DNA of 64,000 bases. It comes from Bacteroides caccae. Lineage in GTDB: Bacteria > Bacteroidota > Bacteroidia > Bacteroidales > Bacteroidaceae. The stretch is taken from the NCBI RefSeq assembly GCF_002222615.2, contig NZ_CP022412.2:1922001-1986000 (forward strand), in the 5' to 3' direction. Positions 25,413 to 33,788 of this stretch are shown here, piece after piece. Numbering within the stretch: position 1 is the stretch's first letter; every line of letters starts with the position of its first letter. The translations under genes were made by a program, and so were the position numbers. The notes beneath the pieces were generated by a model. It worked only from the letters and a program-made list of their open reading frames with translations, was not told the origin of the DNA and made no database searches.

Positions 25413-26637
25413 AATCCGGTATCTCTACCGGTATGCTTCCATTCAATACCGACTTCTCGCTTAATTCTGTGATGCAGGACCATTCGGCGGCATCGTATAC
25501 ATCCATGTCAAGAGGAAGACCGTTGCGTAGACAGTATATCAGTCGGTAATCCATCACGTAGTTCATTTCGTTTGGCAAACCTCTACGATGTGCTTCTTCG
25601 CCGATAGTGGCGCTAAAAGGATGTTTATAGCGGGATAATACTTCTTCCAGTGCTTTTCCTTCAAGAGGAGTGTCTCCGTTGGGCTCCAGTGCGATGCAAG
25701 GCACGGGGTATTTTTGTGCAAAACCAAGAGTACCGCATACGGTTTGCAGGCGGCTGTAAGGCCGGGGCGTGCATACATCATATTGCAGCATGATTGTTTT
25801 TCCCTTCGCGGTATGGATCAGGGTCGTGTTGACATCTCCCAATTTATATTCCTGTCTGGCTTCCGGTGAGTCTTTGCCGAACTTTTTCCGGGCGTATTCG
25901 CTCATGCCTGCTTGGTGGGTGGACATTGAAACGAGGTATTCCATTTTATCGCCCCGGTGAATGTCAAGTATCTGGCAGGCAGGTCCCAGACCATGAGTGG
26001 GATAGGGATTACCCGTATGTTCGATGCTATATCTTTTCCCCCAGTGGTTGTGGTAACCTCCTTCGCTTTCTTCGGCAAAATACATGGAACGCAGGTCGTG
26101 TATATAAGCTCCCTCCACGTGCATGATAGTTCCGAGTATTCCTTGGCGGGCCATATTGAGAGTTGTTAGTGCAAATGGATCGTAGCAACAGTTTTCCAGC
26201 ATGATACAGTGTCGTCTTGTCTTTTCGGCGGTATCAACCAGTTGCCAGCATTCTTCCACACTCATGGCTGCCGGGACCTCAATGGCTACGTGTTTGTTGC
26301 ATTCCATGGCAAAGATTGCCATAGCTGTATGCATTAGCCAGTCGGTGCAGATAAAAACAATATCCAGTTCATCATGCTCGCACATCTTTTTCCAGCCTTC
26401 CGGTCCGGTGTATCCGGTGGCTCCGGGACGATTGTTTTCCTTTAGTAGTTGTTGGGCTTTGGCCAGGTTTCCTTCTCTGATTTCACAAAGAGCGTTGATT
26501 TCTATTCCTTCAATTTGCAGATAACGTTGCAGGGTGAGCAATCCGCGATTGCCCAATCCTATGATTCCGATACGGACAACAGGAATAGGAGGGTGCGATA
26601 GTTGAAGCACGTGTGATTGTGTCGGAGAATCTTTCAT
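25384..26637 (-). CDS. GH109 NAD-dependent alpha-N-acetylgalactosaminidase (blood-group-A type)
   Basis: Hydrolyses alpha-linked GalNAc, as in blood-group-A and Tn-type structures, by a redox-elimination mechanism using a tightly held NAD. It has an N-terminal Rossmann motif GLGNRG (27-32 for the GxGxxG span), the GFO/IDH/MocA fold, and the family segment [13 protein letters not shown] with His215, the equivalent of the active-site histidine in characterised GH109. It has 417 residues, typical once a signal is discounted. No Sec or Tat signal is visible at the N-terminus ([17 protein letters not shown]), unlike many GH109 enzymes, so it may be cytoplasmic. B. thetaiotaomicron carries a GH109 beside its BT4244 peptidase (recalled), which supports the locus assignment. 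Confidence 0.87.
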   Translation of the reverse strand: MKDSPTQSHVLQLSHPPIPVVRIGIIGLGNRGLLTLQRYLQIEGIEINALCEIREGNLAKAQQLLKENNRPGATGYTGPEGWKKMCEHDELDIVFICTDWLMHTAMAIFAMECNKHVAIEVPAAMSVEECWQLVDTAEKTRRHCIMLENCCYDPFALTTLNMARQGILGTIMHVEGAYIHDLRSMYFAEESEGGYHNHWGKRYSIEHTGNPYPTHGLGPACQILDIHRGDKMEYLVSMSTHQAGMSEYARKKFGKDSPEARQEYKLGDVNTTLIHTAKGKTIMLQYDVCTPRPYSRLQTVCGTLGFAQKYPVPCIALEPNGDTPLEGKALEEVLSRYKHPFSATIGEEAHRRGLPNEMNYVMDYRLIYCLRNGLPLDMDVYDAAEWSCITELSEKSVLNGSIPVEIPDFTRGAWKTR

Positions 26638-26699
26638 AATCTTAAAGGTCTAAAGTAATAGAAAAAAAGAGAATCTAATTTCTCAGATTCTCTTTAGAG

Positions 26700-26772
26700 A
26701 GCGGAAGACGGGGCTCAAACCCGCGACCCTCAGCTTGGAAGGCTAATGCTCTATCAACTGAGCTACTTCCGC
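26700..26772 (-). tRNA. tRNA-Gly (anticodon TCC)
   Basis: Acceptor stem GCGGAAG/CTTCCGC, D-arm TAGCTCAGTTGATAGAGCA, anticodon loop CTTCCAA with TCC, T-arm GCGGGTTTGAGCCCCGT. CCA is not encoded. It is eight bases downstream of tRNA-Tyr on the same strand. Confidence 0.95.
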
Positions 26773-26780
26773 AATTTTTG

Positions 26781-26863
26781 TGGGCAAAGATGGATTCGAA
26801 CCACCGAAGTCGAAAGACAGCAGATTTACAGTCTGCCCCATTTGGCCACTCTGGTATTTGCCC
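26781..26863 (-). tRNA. tRNA-Tyr (anticodon GTA)
   Basis: Acceptor GGGCAAA/TTTGCCC, a long variable arm as in class II tRNAs, anticodon loop ACTGTAAAT with GTA, T-arm GGTGGTTCGAATCCATC. It is the first gene of the pair under the promoter at 26902-26932. Confidence 0.95.
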
Positions 26864-26901
26864 TTTTTGCTTTTGAGGAGGTTTGTTTCTCAATTGCGGT
26901 G

Positions 26902-26932
26902 CAAAGATACAACTATTTATTTAAACTCCAAA
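26902..26932 (-). promoter_or_regulatory. Promoter of the tRNA-Tyr/tRNA-Gly pair
   Basis: On the minus strand TTTG, 19 bases, then TATCTTTG: an exact match to the Bacteroides TTTG-N19-TAnnTTTG promoter. It overlaps the last codons of ribH, so the tRNAs are not dependent on ribH transcription. Confidence 0.75.
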
Positions 26933-27407
26933 CAAAATCAATCATTTTTATTGCAGTAATTGCACATTCGTCTCCTTTGTTACCTAGTTTGCCACCGGCG
27001 CGATCCTCTGCTTGCTCCATTGTATTTGTAGTAATTAATCCGTAAATAACTGGTATATCGCCAGTTGCGTTTAATTCGGTAATTCCTTGAGTGGCTCCCA
27101 TGCAAACATAATCAAAATGTGGAGTATCTCCTTTAATTACGCAACCAATTGCAATAATTGCATCAACATCGCAATTTTCCATCATTTGGTTGGCGCCGAA
27201 AGTTAGTTCGAAGCTTCCCGGTACGGTTTTTACCAGAATATTTTCATCTTTTGCTCCATGTTTTTTTAATGTATCAACTGCGCCTTTCAGTAAAGCACCC
27301 GTAATGTTGAAGTTCCATTCGGATACAACGATTCCGAATTTCATGCCTTCGGCGTTTGGAACTGAATTGAAATCGTATTCGGATAGATTATGGTAAGCTG
27401 TTGCCAT
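26913..27407 (-). CDS. ribH: 6,7-dimethyl-8-ribityllumazine synthase
   Basis: Penultimate enzyme of riboflavin synthesis, condensing 5-amino-6-ribitylaminouracil with dihydroxybutanone phosphate in the cytoplasm. Family motifs are [13 protein letters not shown] near the N-terminus, [11 protein letters not shown], the loop [12 protein letters not shown] with the catalytic histidine, and [18 protein letters not shown]. It has 164 residues, the usual length. The next gene on the same strand upstream, 27557-28240, is separated by a terminator, so ribH probably has its own promoter in the 27408-27463 stretch, though no clear -7 element is seen. Confidence 0.97.
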   Translation of the reverse strand: MATAYHNLSEYDFNSVPNAEGMKFGIVVSEWNFNITGALLKGAVDTLKKHGAKDENILVKTVPGSFELTFGANQMMENCDVDAIIAIGCVIKGDTPHFDYVCMGATQGITELNATGDIPVIYGLITTNTMEQAEDRAGGKLGNKGDECAITAIKMIDFVWSLNK

Positions 27408-27463
27408 AGTAAATTATAAATTGAGAATTAAAAATTGAAAATCAAGAATCCGGAGAGGTCAAG

Positions 27464-27531
27464 AAAAAAGGCACGGATTACATGGATTTCACGGTTCTGA
27501 AATAATCCGCAATCCGGTGTAATCCGTGCCT
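27464..27531 (-). terminator. Terminator of the TPR protein gene
   Basis: On the minus strand AGGCACGGATTACA (27531-27518) pairs perfectly with TGTAATCCGTGCCT (27482-27469), followed by a T run. The loop holds further ATCCG/CGGAT repeats. Confidence 0.85.
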
Positions 27532-27556
27532 CAATCTCTTATATATATAAGATCTA

Positions 27557-28240
27557 TTATTTCTTCATCAACTTAGCCTGTTCGATGTATTTGTCGATGT
27601 CCATGGCTTGGTAAGATTGGAAGTATTTATCCTTAATCTTAGTGTAAGCGTCAACAGCGTCATCATACTTGCCTTGTTTCACCAGAATCTCTCCGGCTTG
27701 CATCAGAAAGATCGGACTCAGTGTATTGTTGTCGGCTTTGTCAGCAGCAGACATCAATGTAGAGGCTGCTTTGTCCAATTGACCGAGTTGTGCGTAGCAG
27801 TTTCCTGCAGCACCCAAAATTGCCGGAGCAACCATTTGATCTTTTCCGTTAAAGCTATCCAGCATTTTAACAGCTTCTTCATATTTGCCAAGTTGTGCGT
27901 AGCAAATACCTGCATAAGCTTTGGCCAAGTTAGCGGCTTTAGTTCCGCTGAAATCGTCTGCTACTTTCAGGAAACCGACAAAACCGATGCTGTCACCGTT
28001 CAGTGCTTGTTCGTAAGCATCCTGTTCAAAGTATTCCTGTCCTTTGAAAAGAGCCGCCTGCGCTTTTTCTTCACGAGGTTCAGCATAGAGGTTCTTGTAC
28101 ATGATAAAACCTGCTACAATGATAATCACAGCAACAACACCGCCGATGATTGCGTTTTTGTACTTGATAAGAAATGCTTCCGATTGTGTCAGTGCATCTT
28201 CTACGTTCAGATGTTCGTTCTGATTCTTTTGTTCTGCCAT
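27557..28240 (-). CDS. Membrane-anchored TPR protein (YfgM-like)
   Basis: A soluble N-terminal 25 residues, one transmembrane helix (about 30-50, AIIGGVVAVIIIVAGFIMY), then tetratricopeptide repeats to the end (KYEEAVKMLDSF, GQLDKAASTLMSAADKAD, GKYDDAVDAYTKIKDKY). It has 227 residues. The topology, one membrane span with a periplasmic TPR domain, matches YfgM, a partner of the chaperone PpiD at the Sec translocon, but that role has not been shown for this group. A -7 element TACTTTTG is at 28290-28297. It is divergent from recF. Confidence 0.8.
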   Translation of the reverse strand: MAEQKNQNEHLNVEDALTQSEAFLIKYKNAIIGGVVAVIIIVAGFIMYKNLYAEPREEKAQAALFKGQEYFEQDAYEQALNGDSIGFVGFLKVADDFSGTKAANLAKAYAGICYAQLGKYEEAVKMLDSFNGKDQMVAPAILGAAGNCYAQLGQLDKAASTLMSAADKADNNTLSPIFLMQAGEILVKQGKYDDAVDAYTKIKDKYFQSYQAMDIDKYIEQAKLMKK

Positions 28241-28289
28241 TTTTATATGATTCTTTTTGTTATTATTCGCTATTTGATATTTCGACTCG

Positions 28290-28297
28290 CAAAAGTA
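28290..28297 (-). promoter_or_regulatory. -7 element for the TPR protein gene
   Basis: TACTTTTG on the minus strand, 49 bases before the start at 28240, in the divergent recF intergenic region. Confidence 0.5.
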
Positions 28298-28371
28298 GTT
28301 TTTTTATATCTACAAACGAAATTTAGAGGCATCTTTTTTTGTTTTACACCCGAAAACCACGAAAAACTTGC

Positions 28372-28379
28372 TACTTTTG
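28372..28379 (+). promoter_or_regulatory. -7 element for recF
   Basis: TACTTTTG, 22 bases before ATG 28402. Confidence 0.5.
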
Positions 28380-28401
28380 TGAACAAATTAAGGTGTACAC
28401 A

Positions 28402-29511
28402 ATGATACTGAAACGGATATCCATATTAAATTATAAGAATCTGGAAGAGGTGGAGATTGATTTTTCCGCCAAACTGAATTGTTTTTTCGGCCAGAACGGC
28501 ATGGGGAAAACGAACCTGTTGGATGCGGTGTATTTCTTGTCTTTCTGCAAAAGTTCCGGCAATCCGATTGATTCTCAGAATATTCGTCACGAACAGGACT
28601 TCTTTGTCATTCAGGGCTTTTATGAAGCAGAGGACGGAACTCCCGAGGAGATTTATTGCGGGATGAAGCGCCGTTCGAAAAAGCAGTTCAAGCGAAATAA
28701 GAAAGAGTACGGTCGTTTTTCGGACCATATCGGTTTCTTGCCTTTGGTCATGGTTTCGCCCGCCGATTCCGAACTGATTGCAGGGGGGAGTGAGGAACGC
28801 CGCCGTTTTATGGATGTGGTGATTTCTCAGTATGATAAAGAATATCTGGATGCGCTGATACGATATAATAAAGCGTTGGCACAACGTAATACGTTGTTGA
28901 AAAGTGAGTTTCCGGTCGAGGAGGAGTTGTTTTTGGTTTGGGAGGAGATGATGGCGCAGGCTGGGGAAGTGGTGTTCCGGAAGCGGGAAGCGTTTATCAA
29001 AGAGTTCATTCCTATTTTCCAGTCGTTCTATTCCTTTATTTCTCAGGATAAGGAGTCGGTGGGATTGTCTTATGAATCTCATGCGAGGGATACTTCTTTG
29101 CTGGATGTGCTGAAGCAGAGCCGGGAGCGGGATAAGATTATGGGATTTTCTTTGCGCGGTATTCATAAGGATGAACTGAATATGCTGCTGGGTGAGTTTC
29201 CTATTAAAAAGGAGGGGTCGCAGGGGCAGAATAAAACATATCTGGTTGCGTTAAAGTTGGCACAGTTCGATTTTCTGAAACGTACGGGTAGAACGGTTCC
29301 TTTATTGTTGTTAGACGATATTTTTGATAAACTGGATGCCTCGCGCGTGGAACAGATTGTCAAACTGGTGGCGGGAGACAGTTTCGGACAAATATTTATT
29401 ACGGATACGAACCGGGAGCATCTGGACCGCATCTTGCATAAGGTGGGCAGTGATTACAAGATTTTCCGTGTGGAACAGGGAGTTGTCCGTGAAATGGAGG
29501 CAGAACAATGA
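28402..29511 (+). CDS. recF: DNA replication and repair protein RecF
   Basis: ABC-type ATPase that loads RecA at gaps with RecO and RecR. It has the Walker A motif GQNGMGKT (30-37), the ABC signature region (LRGIHKDELNMLLGEFPIKKEGSQGQNKT) and Walker B LLLLDDIFDKLDASR. It has 369 residues from ATG 28402. The longer frame from 28339 runs through the -7 element and is rejected. Its stop overlaps the start of the DUF721 gene by four bases (ATGA), so the two are co-translated, as in other Bacteroides. Confidence 0.97.
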   Translation: MILKRISILNYKNLEEVEIDFSAKLNCFFGQNGMGKTNLLDAVYFLSFCKSSGNPIDSQNIRHEQDFFVIQGFYEAEDGTPEEIYCGMKRRSKKQFKRNKKEYGRFSDHIGFLPLVMVSPADSELIAGGSEERRRFMDVVISQYDKEYLDALIRYNKALAQRNTLLKSEFPVEEELFLVWEEMMAQAGEVVFRKREAFIKEFIPIFQSFYSFISQDKESVGLSYESHARDTSLLDVLKQSRERDKIMGFSLRGIHKDELNMLLGEFPIKKEGSQGQNKTYLVALKLAQFDFLKRTGRTVPLLLLDDIFDKLDASRVEQIVKLVAGDSFGQIFITDTNREHLDRILHKVGSDYKIFRVEQGVVREMEAEQ

Positions 29512-29795
29512 AACGTAATGATGCGGAACCAATAGGTAAATTAATACAGCAGTTTCTTCGACAGGAGAGTCTGGAATCTCCATTGAACGAACAAAGATTA
29601 CTGGATGCATGGCCGCAGATATTGGGGCCGGCTGCCAATTATACCAGCAATCTTTATATTCGTAACCAGACCTTATATGTGCATCTTACTTCTGCCGCTC
29701 TTCGTCAGGAGTTGATGATGGGGCGTGAGAAGTTGGTGTGTGCCTTGAACCAGAAAGTCGGTGCTACTGTAATAACTAATATCATTTTTCGCTGA
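29508..29795 (+). CDS. DUF721 (DciA-like) protein
   Basis: A 95-residue protein with the DUF721 pattern: a short helical N-terminus (IGKLIQQFLRQESL), the DAWPQILGPAANYTSNLYIRNQTLYVHLTSAALRQEL core, and a C-terminal strand. DciA, in the same family, loads the replicative helicase in bacteria that lack DnaC, and location next to recF agrees with a replication role. Whether this short form does that is inference. It overlaps recF by four bases and the convergent PHP gene by 14. Confidence 0.85.
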   Translation: MKRNDAEPIGKLIQQFLRQESLESPLNEQRLLDAWPQILGPAANYTSNLYIRNQTLYVHLTSAALRQELMMGREKLVCALNQKVGATVITNIIFR

Positions 29796-30573
29796 GGAAG
29801 GGGATTCTGTCTATTACCTTTATTCCCAGTGCCCGGAGTCTTTCGTTTGCACGGTCGTAATAAAACGGGGTTTCCAGATATTGATTATTGTGGGCATCTA
29901 CTCCGATGATAGCGGTACATCCTTCGGCTGCTGCTATCTTCCAAAAATCCGGATGGGGAATGGTCGTAATCTTGTGCGCGTCGTTATAATCTTCGTAGCC
30001 GATGTTGTATTCCAATGGGAGGTTTAACCGTGCGGCAGTCCGGCAAATATGTCTGCTGATTAATTTGCAGTGACGGTCGAATTCCGGATAAGAACGCATA
30101 AATAAGTCCGGATGAGCAAAGTAGGCAAACAGTCCGCTTTCCATTCCTTCAATGGCGCTCTCCTCATAGAGTTCGAGCATATCTACCGTTTTGGTATTTC
30201 TACCGAAATAAGGAAACTTCTCGTCTGTATGGAAGTGATGGTTTCCGAAGATGATGTAATCCAGTTTAAATTCTCGAATGACTTCTTTCAGACAATGAAG
30301 GTAGTCGGGAAAGTATTCGCATTCCAATCCTATTTTCAGGCTGATCCGGTCTTTATACTTTTCTTGTAACGAGCGGAGGCTTTCTACGTAATCCGGCAGT
30401 TCCTCTGGAGTCATGCGGATATCTGAAATGTAGTTAGTATGATATTTCCAGGGAGTATGGTCTGAAAAACCCAGTTCCTGATAGCCGCCTTTAATGGCGC
30501 TTAAAACAAATTCTTCGTCACTCCCTGTCGCATGAAGGCAGCGGGTGGTATGGGTGTGATAATTCGTTCTCAT
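29782..30573 (-). CDS. PHP-domain phosphatase, histidinol-phosphatase-like
   Basis: Metal-dependent phosphoesterase of the PHP superfamily. Metal-ligand motifs are YHTHTTRC at the N-terminus, SDHTPW, GLECEYFPDY, FGNHHFH and the C-terminal GVDAHNN. It has 263 residues, the length of HisJ-type histidinol phosphatases, which make histidinol in histidine synthesis. No his genes are nearby, so substrate is uncertain. Its start lies 56 bases inside the end of the 5-formyl-THF cyclo-ligase gene, making the two translationally linked. Confidence 0.8.
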   Translation of the reverse strand: MRTNYHTHTTRCLHATGSDEEFVLSAIKGGYQELGFSDHTPWKYHTNYISDIRMTPEELPDYVESLRSLQEKYKDRISLKIGLECEYFPDYLHCLKEVIREFKLDYIIFGNHHFHTDEKFPYFGRNTKTVDMLELYEESAIEGMESGLFAYFAHPDLFMRSYPEFDRHCKLISRHICRTAARLNLPLEYNIGYEDYNDAHKITTIPHPDFWKIAAAEGCTAIIGVDAHNNQYLETPFYYDRANERLRALGIKVIDRIPFLSEK

Positions 30574-31108
30574 TTGTCGTTATAATTATGTCCATGCGGA
30601 TATCGAATGATTCTGCCGGGACTTCTTCTACTAATTGAAAAGGAAAGCAGATACCAGCTTTGCAGGCTGAGGGGATACGTGGCAAAAGGCGGTCATAATA
30701 GCCTTTTCCGCGTCCGAGGCGATTACCTTTCCGGTCGAAAGCTACTCCCGGGACGGCGATAAAGTCTATGGCTGCATAGTCGGTAAACACCTCTCCGGTC
30801 GGTTCTTCTATTCCGTAGCTACCGGTTGTCATGTCGTCCGGGCCGGTGTATATACGCAGTTCCAGATCATCGCCTACGACAACCGGAAGCAATATTCGTT
30901 TTTCACTGCTCCATTTTTTGATAAATGTATGTGTATCCACTTCGTCTCCGAGAGAGTGGTAGAGCAATATGGTATTTGCCGCCCTGAAAGCCGGGTGGGC
31001 TTCGAGGGCGGCAAGTATTTTAGCTGATTGAAGCTTCCGCATAGTCGAAGTACAGAGTTGGGTCTTCAACGATGCGATATGCTTGCGCAGTTCTTTTTTT
31101 CTTTTCAT
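30518..31108 (-). CDS. 5-formyltetrahydrofolate cyclo-ligase
   Basis: ATP-dependent enzyme turning 5-formyl-THF into 5,10-methenyl-THF. The N-terminal KRKKELRKHIASL, the nucleotide-loop-like VPGVAFDRKGNRLGRGKGYYDRLLP and the basic helix are all family marks. It has 196 residues. It overlaps the S41 peptidase gene by 89 bases at its start and the PHP gene by 56 at its end, unusually large overlaps within one operon, each in a different frame. Confidence 0.93.
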   Translation of the reverse strand: MKRKKELRKHIASLKTQLCTSTMRKLQSAKILAALEAHPAFRAANTILLYHSLGDEVDTHTFIKKWSSEKRILLPVVVGDDLELRIYTGPDDMTTGSYGIEEPTGEVFTDYAAIDFIAVPGVAFDRKGNRLGRGKGYYDRLLPRIPSACKAGICFPFQLVEEVPAESFDIRMDIIITTNENELSHPYHPLPSCDRE

Positions 31109-32768
31109 TCTTTTTGTCCTTAGTATCTTCTTCTTCCACTGCTACCGGAGCTTTCGGGAATGCTTCTCCTTTTTCGAGTATCTCGATACCCTTATTGACA
31201 GTAGCGTCTGTCTTGTTAAAATATTGGAGGTAGGCTTCCAGCCCCAACATATTGTAGATGATGTTGCCATAGATGTTTTTCTCCAATAACTTGTAGGACT
31301 TTTGGATGAGGATATTTCTTCTTTTCAATCCCTTACTTTCAGCAAAGCGGACAAATTGTTCTACCAGACCCTGGTGGCGGAGATAATTTAGTAGTTCTTC
31401 TTCCGTTTCATACTGGCTGAGTTTTTTCCGGTTGTTGTCGGTGTATTGGAATGTGAACTGAATGGTTAATCCACGATTGATAGCCGTAGAAAGATATGAG
31501 GTAACACCTGTGGTATCCTGCGGCACGAATATATCCGGCATAATGCCACCGCCACCATACACAGGACGTCCGAGGCTGGTGTAATAAAGTTCGTTTTCAT
31601 TTTGCTTGATACTGTCGCGTGAGAAGAATTCGCCGTGTTCGTAACGGTTGAATAAATCCAGTTCGTAATTACGGTCTTTTCCGCTTTCATAGGGGCGTTG
31701 GATACAACGTCCTGCGGGAGTATAATAACGGGCGATAGTCAGGCGGATAGCCGAACCGTCGCTGAAGTCGATAGGCTGTTGCACGAGACCCTTACCGAAG
31801 GAACGGCGTCCTACTACCGTACCACGGTCGTTGTCCTGAATAGCTCCGGTAAAGATTTCGCTGGCAGAAGCCGAACCTTCATCGATCAATACGACAAGCG
31901 GCATCTTTTGACAGCTTCCTGTACCGTTGGCAAATTCTTCTGCGCGAGGATATTTGCGTCCCTGAGTATATACAATCAGTTTTCCTTCCGGCAGGAATTC
32001 GTTAACCATGCGGATAGCTGCTTCCATGTATCCGCCTGTATTGCCGCGAAGGTCGATAATCAGGCCTTTACATTTCTTGTGGTTCAGTTGCGCTAAAGCA
32101 TTGAGAAGTTCCACATGGCTGGTACGTCCGAACTTACTTACTTTGACATAACCGATTTCGTCATTTAACATATAAGCAGCGTCGACAGTGTTTTGAGGAA
32201 TGTCTCCGCGTGTGATTGTAAAACTTAATAAGTCTTTTTCTCCCATGCGTTTCACTCCTAACTTCACTTGAGAACCTTTCGGTCCCTTTAGTGTACGCAT
32301 AGCCCGTTCGTTGGTTACTTTTTTACCGACAAACAAGCTGTCGTCTACGGTGACGATGCGGTCACCTGCCATTAGTCCTACTTTCTCGGAAGGACCGCCC
32401 TGAATGACGGCATTGACGTGTATTGTATCGTTCTGTATCGTAAACTGGATACCGATTCCGCTAAAACTGCCTTCCAACTCCGAATTTACTTCTTCGAGGT
32501 TCTGGGCGGGGATATATGTTGAATGCGGATCTAGTTCGGCCAGAATCTGAGGCATGGCTTTTTCCACAAGATCGGTCATGTTTACGGTGTCTACGTATTG
32601 GTCGTCTACGATTCGCAGCAATGCATTCAGCTTGTTAGAGGAACCGTTGATGATACCCAAACGATTGCCGGCAAAATGCTTGGCATAAAATGTGCCGATA
32701 AGAATCCCGATTACCACGCTGATAGCTATGATGACAGGTGTAAAACGTGAAGAGTTTTTTGTACTCAT
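31020..32768 (-). CDS. C-terminal processing peptidase, S41 family (CtpA/Prc type)
   Basis: Periplasmic serine protease anchored by an N-terminal helix (about 10-30, FTPVIIAISVVIGILIGTFY). A PDZ domain (SFSGIGIQFTIQNDTIHV to VTVDDSLFVG) selects C-terminal tails. The catalytic dyad is Ser301 in GSASASEIF and Lys326 in SFGKGLVQ, 25 apart as in Prc. It has 582 residues. The C-terminal tail is rich in Lys and Glu (TKDKKNEKKKRT). It is the first gene of the overlapping set with the cyclo-ligase and PHP genes, 30 bases after the dCMP deaminase gene. Confidence 0.94.
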   Translation of the reverse strand: MSTKNSSRFTPVIIAISVVIGILIGTFYAKHFAGNRLGIINGSSNKLNALLRIVDDQYVDTVNMTDLVEKAMPQILAELDPHSTYIPAQNLEEVNSELEGSFSGIGIQFTIQNDTIHVNAVIQGGPSEKVGLMAGDRIVTVDDSLFVGKKVTNERAMRTLKGPKGSQVKLGVKRMGEKDLLSFTITRGDIPQNTVDAAYMLNDEIGYVKVSKFGRTSHVELLNALAQLNHKKCKGLIIDLRGNTGGYMEAAIRMVNEFLPEGKLIVYTQGRKYPRAEEFANGTGSCQKMPLVVLIDEGSASASEIFTGAIQDNDRGTVVGRRSFGKGLVQQPIDFSDGSAIRLTIARYYTPAGRCIQRPYESGKDRNYELDLFNRYEHGEFFSRDSIKQNENELYYTSLGRPVYGGGGIMPDIFVPQDTTGVTSYLSTAINRGLTIQFTFQYTDNNRKKLSQYETEEELLNYLRHQGLVEQFVRFAESKGLKRRNILIQKSYKLLEKNIYGNIIYNMLGLEAYLQYFNKTDATVNKGIEILEKGEAFPKAPVAVEEEDTKDKKNEKKKRTAQAYRIVEDPTLYFDYAEASIS

Positions 32769-32798
32769 GTCTATTCCTTTTTTTAAAAGTTCGTCTTA

Positions 32799-33245
32799 TT
32801 ATTTATTTGGAGCGGTTTCATCCAGTTCTGTATAGATGACTTCAACTCCTGCCCGTTTTAGTAGTTCTATTCCATCTTCGAGGCGGTAATGTTCGGAGTA
32901 AACGACTCGTTTGATTCCCGCCTGTATGATTAATTTTGCACATTCAATGCAAGGGGAAGCTGTGACATACATGGTAGCACCGTCGCTGCTGTTGTTTGAA
33001 CGGGCTATTTTGGTAATGGCATTTGCTTCTGCGTGCAATACATACGGTTTTGTCAGATTATTCTCATCTTCGCATACATTTTCGAAACCGGAAGGGGTTC
33101 CGTTGTATCCATCGGAAATAATCATCTTGTCCTTAACGATTAAGGCGCCTACTTTACGACGTTGGCAATAGGAGTTCTCTGCCCATATGCTCGCCATACG
33201 TATGTAACGTTTGTCAAGTTCTGATTGTTTCTTTTCAGTGTCCAT
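32799..33245 (-). CDS. dCMP deaminase (ComEB-like cytidine/deoxycytidylate deaminase)
   Basis: Zinc enzyme making dUMP from dCMP for dTTP synthesis. Zinc and catalytic motifs are HAE at 71-73 and PCIEC at 98-102. It has 148 residues. It sits nine bases after the DUF4847 gene and 30 before the S41 protease gene, all on the minus strand, so probably one operon from the M3 peptidase onward. Confidence 0.93.
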   Translation of the reverse strand: MDTEKKQSELDKRYIRMASIWAENSYCQRRKVGALIVKDKMIISDGYNGTPSGFENVCEDENNLTKPYVLHAEANAITKIARSNNSSDGATMYVTASPCIECAKLIIQAGIKRVVYSEHYRLEDGIELLKRAGVEVIYTELDETAPNK

Positions 33246-33254
33246 GTTTCTTAA

Positions 33255-33770
33255 CTAATTACCACTAACTACACGGAAAACCATACGGAATGTCTGAGTG
33301 TTAGATTGAGGTTTATATAAAAGGTATAAGTTGTTCTCATCTCCTTCGTAAGATGTTGCGTTGTTCAGGCCTTCAAGAAAGTTCTTGGCGAGTGCATCTC
33401 CACCATTGTTTCCTTCTACAGTTGCTTCGAATTTATTATTCTTACCATTGGCACTCCATGTACCTTCAAAGTTGCCGGTGGTAGTAATTACTGTTCCCTT
33501 TATATTTCCTTTTATAATATCGCCTTCAACCGTACCCTCAAATATGACGTTGTATGTACCATTCTTGTTAAGTTCGTCATAAATCTTTGTTTTTTGAGCT
33601 TCATTCTCCCAAAAAGGAAACATATCATGTCCACCATCCACAGTGATGTAATTTAGTTTCCAGGTTTTCCCGGTAAAGATAGCAGCCACATCATCCGAAT
33701 CATTACATCCGGTGAATAGAGGGAGCAATAGCAACAACCCAAGTATTTTACTTATATTTCTCATCATCAA
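33255..33770 (-). CDS. DUF4847-like lipoprotein
   Basis: Signal peptide with a lipobox (LFTGC-NDSDD), then a small all-beta protein (TGKTWKLNYITVDGG, repeated GxI/GxF strands) of the lipocalin-like type seen in Bacteroides DUF4847. It has 171 residues. An alternative start at the third Met shortens it by two. The function is unknown. It is 18 bases after the M3 peptidase gene. Confidence 0.7.
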   Translation of the reverse strand: MMMRNISKILGLLLLLPLFTGCNDSDDVAAIFTGKTWKLNYITVDGGHDMFPFWENEAQKTKIYDELNKNGTYNVIFEGTVEGDIIKGNIKGTVITTTGNFEGTWSANGKNNKFEATVEGNNGGDALAKNFLEGLNNATSYEGDENNLYLLYKPQSNTQTFRMVFRVVSGN

Positions 33771-33788
33771 TCTCTTTAATACTTATTA

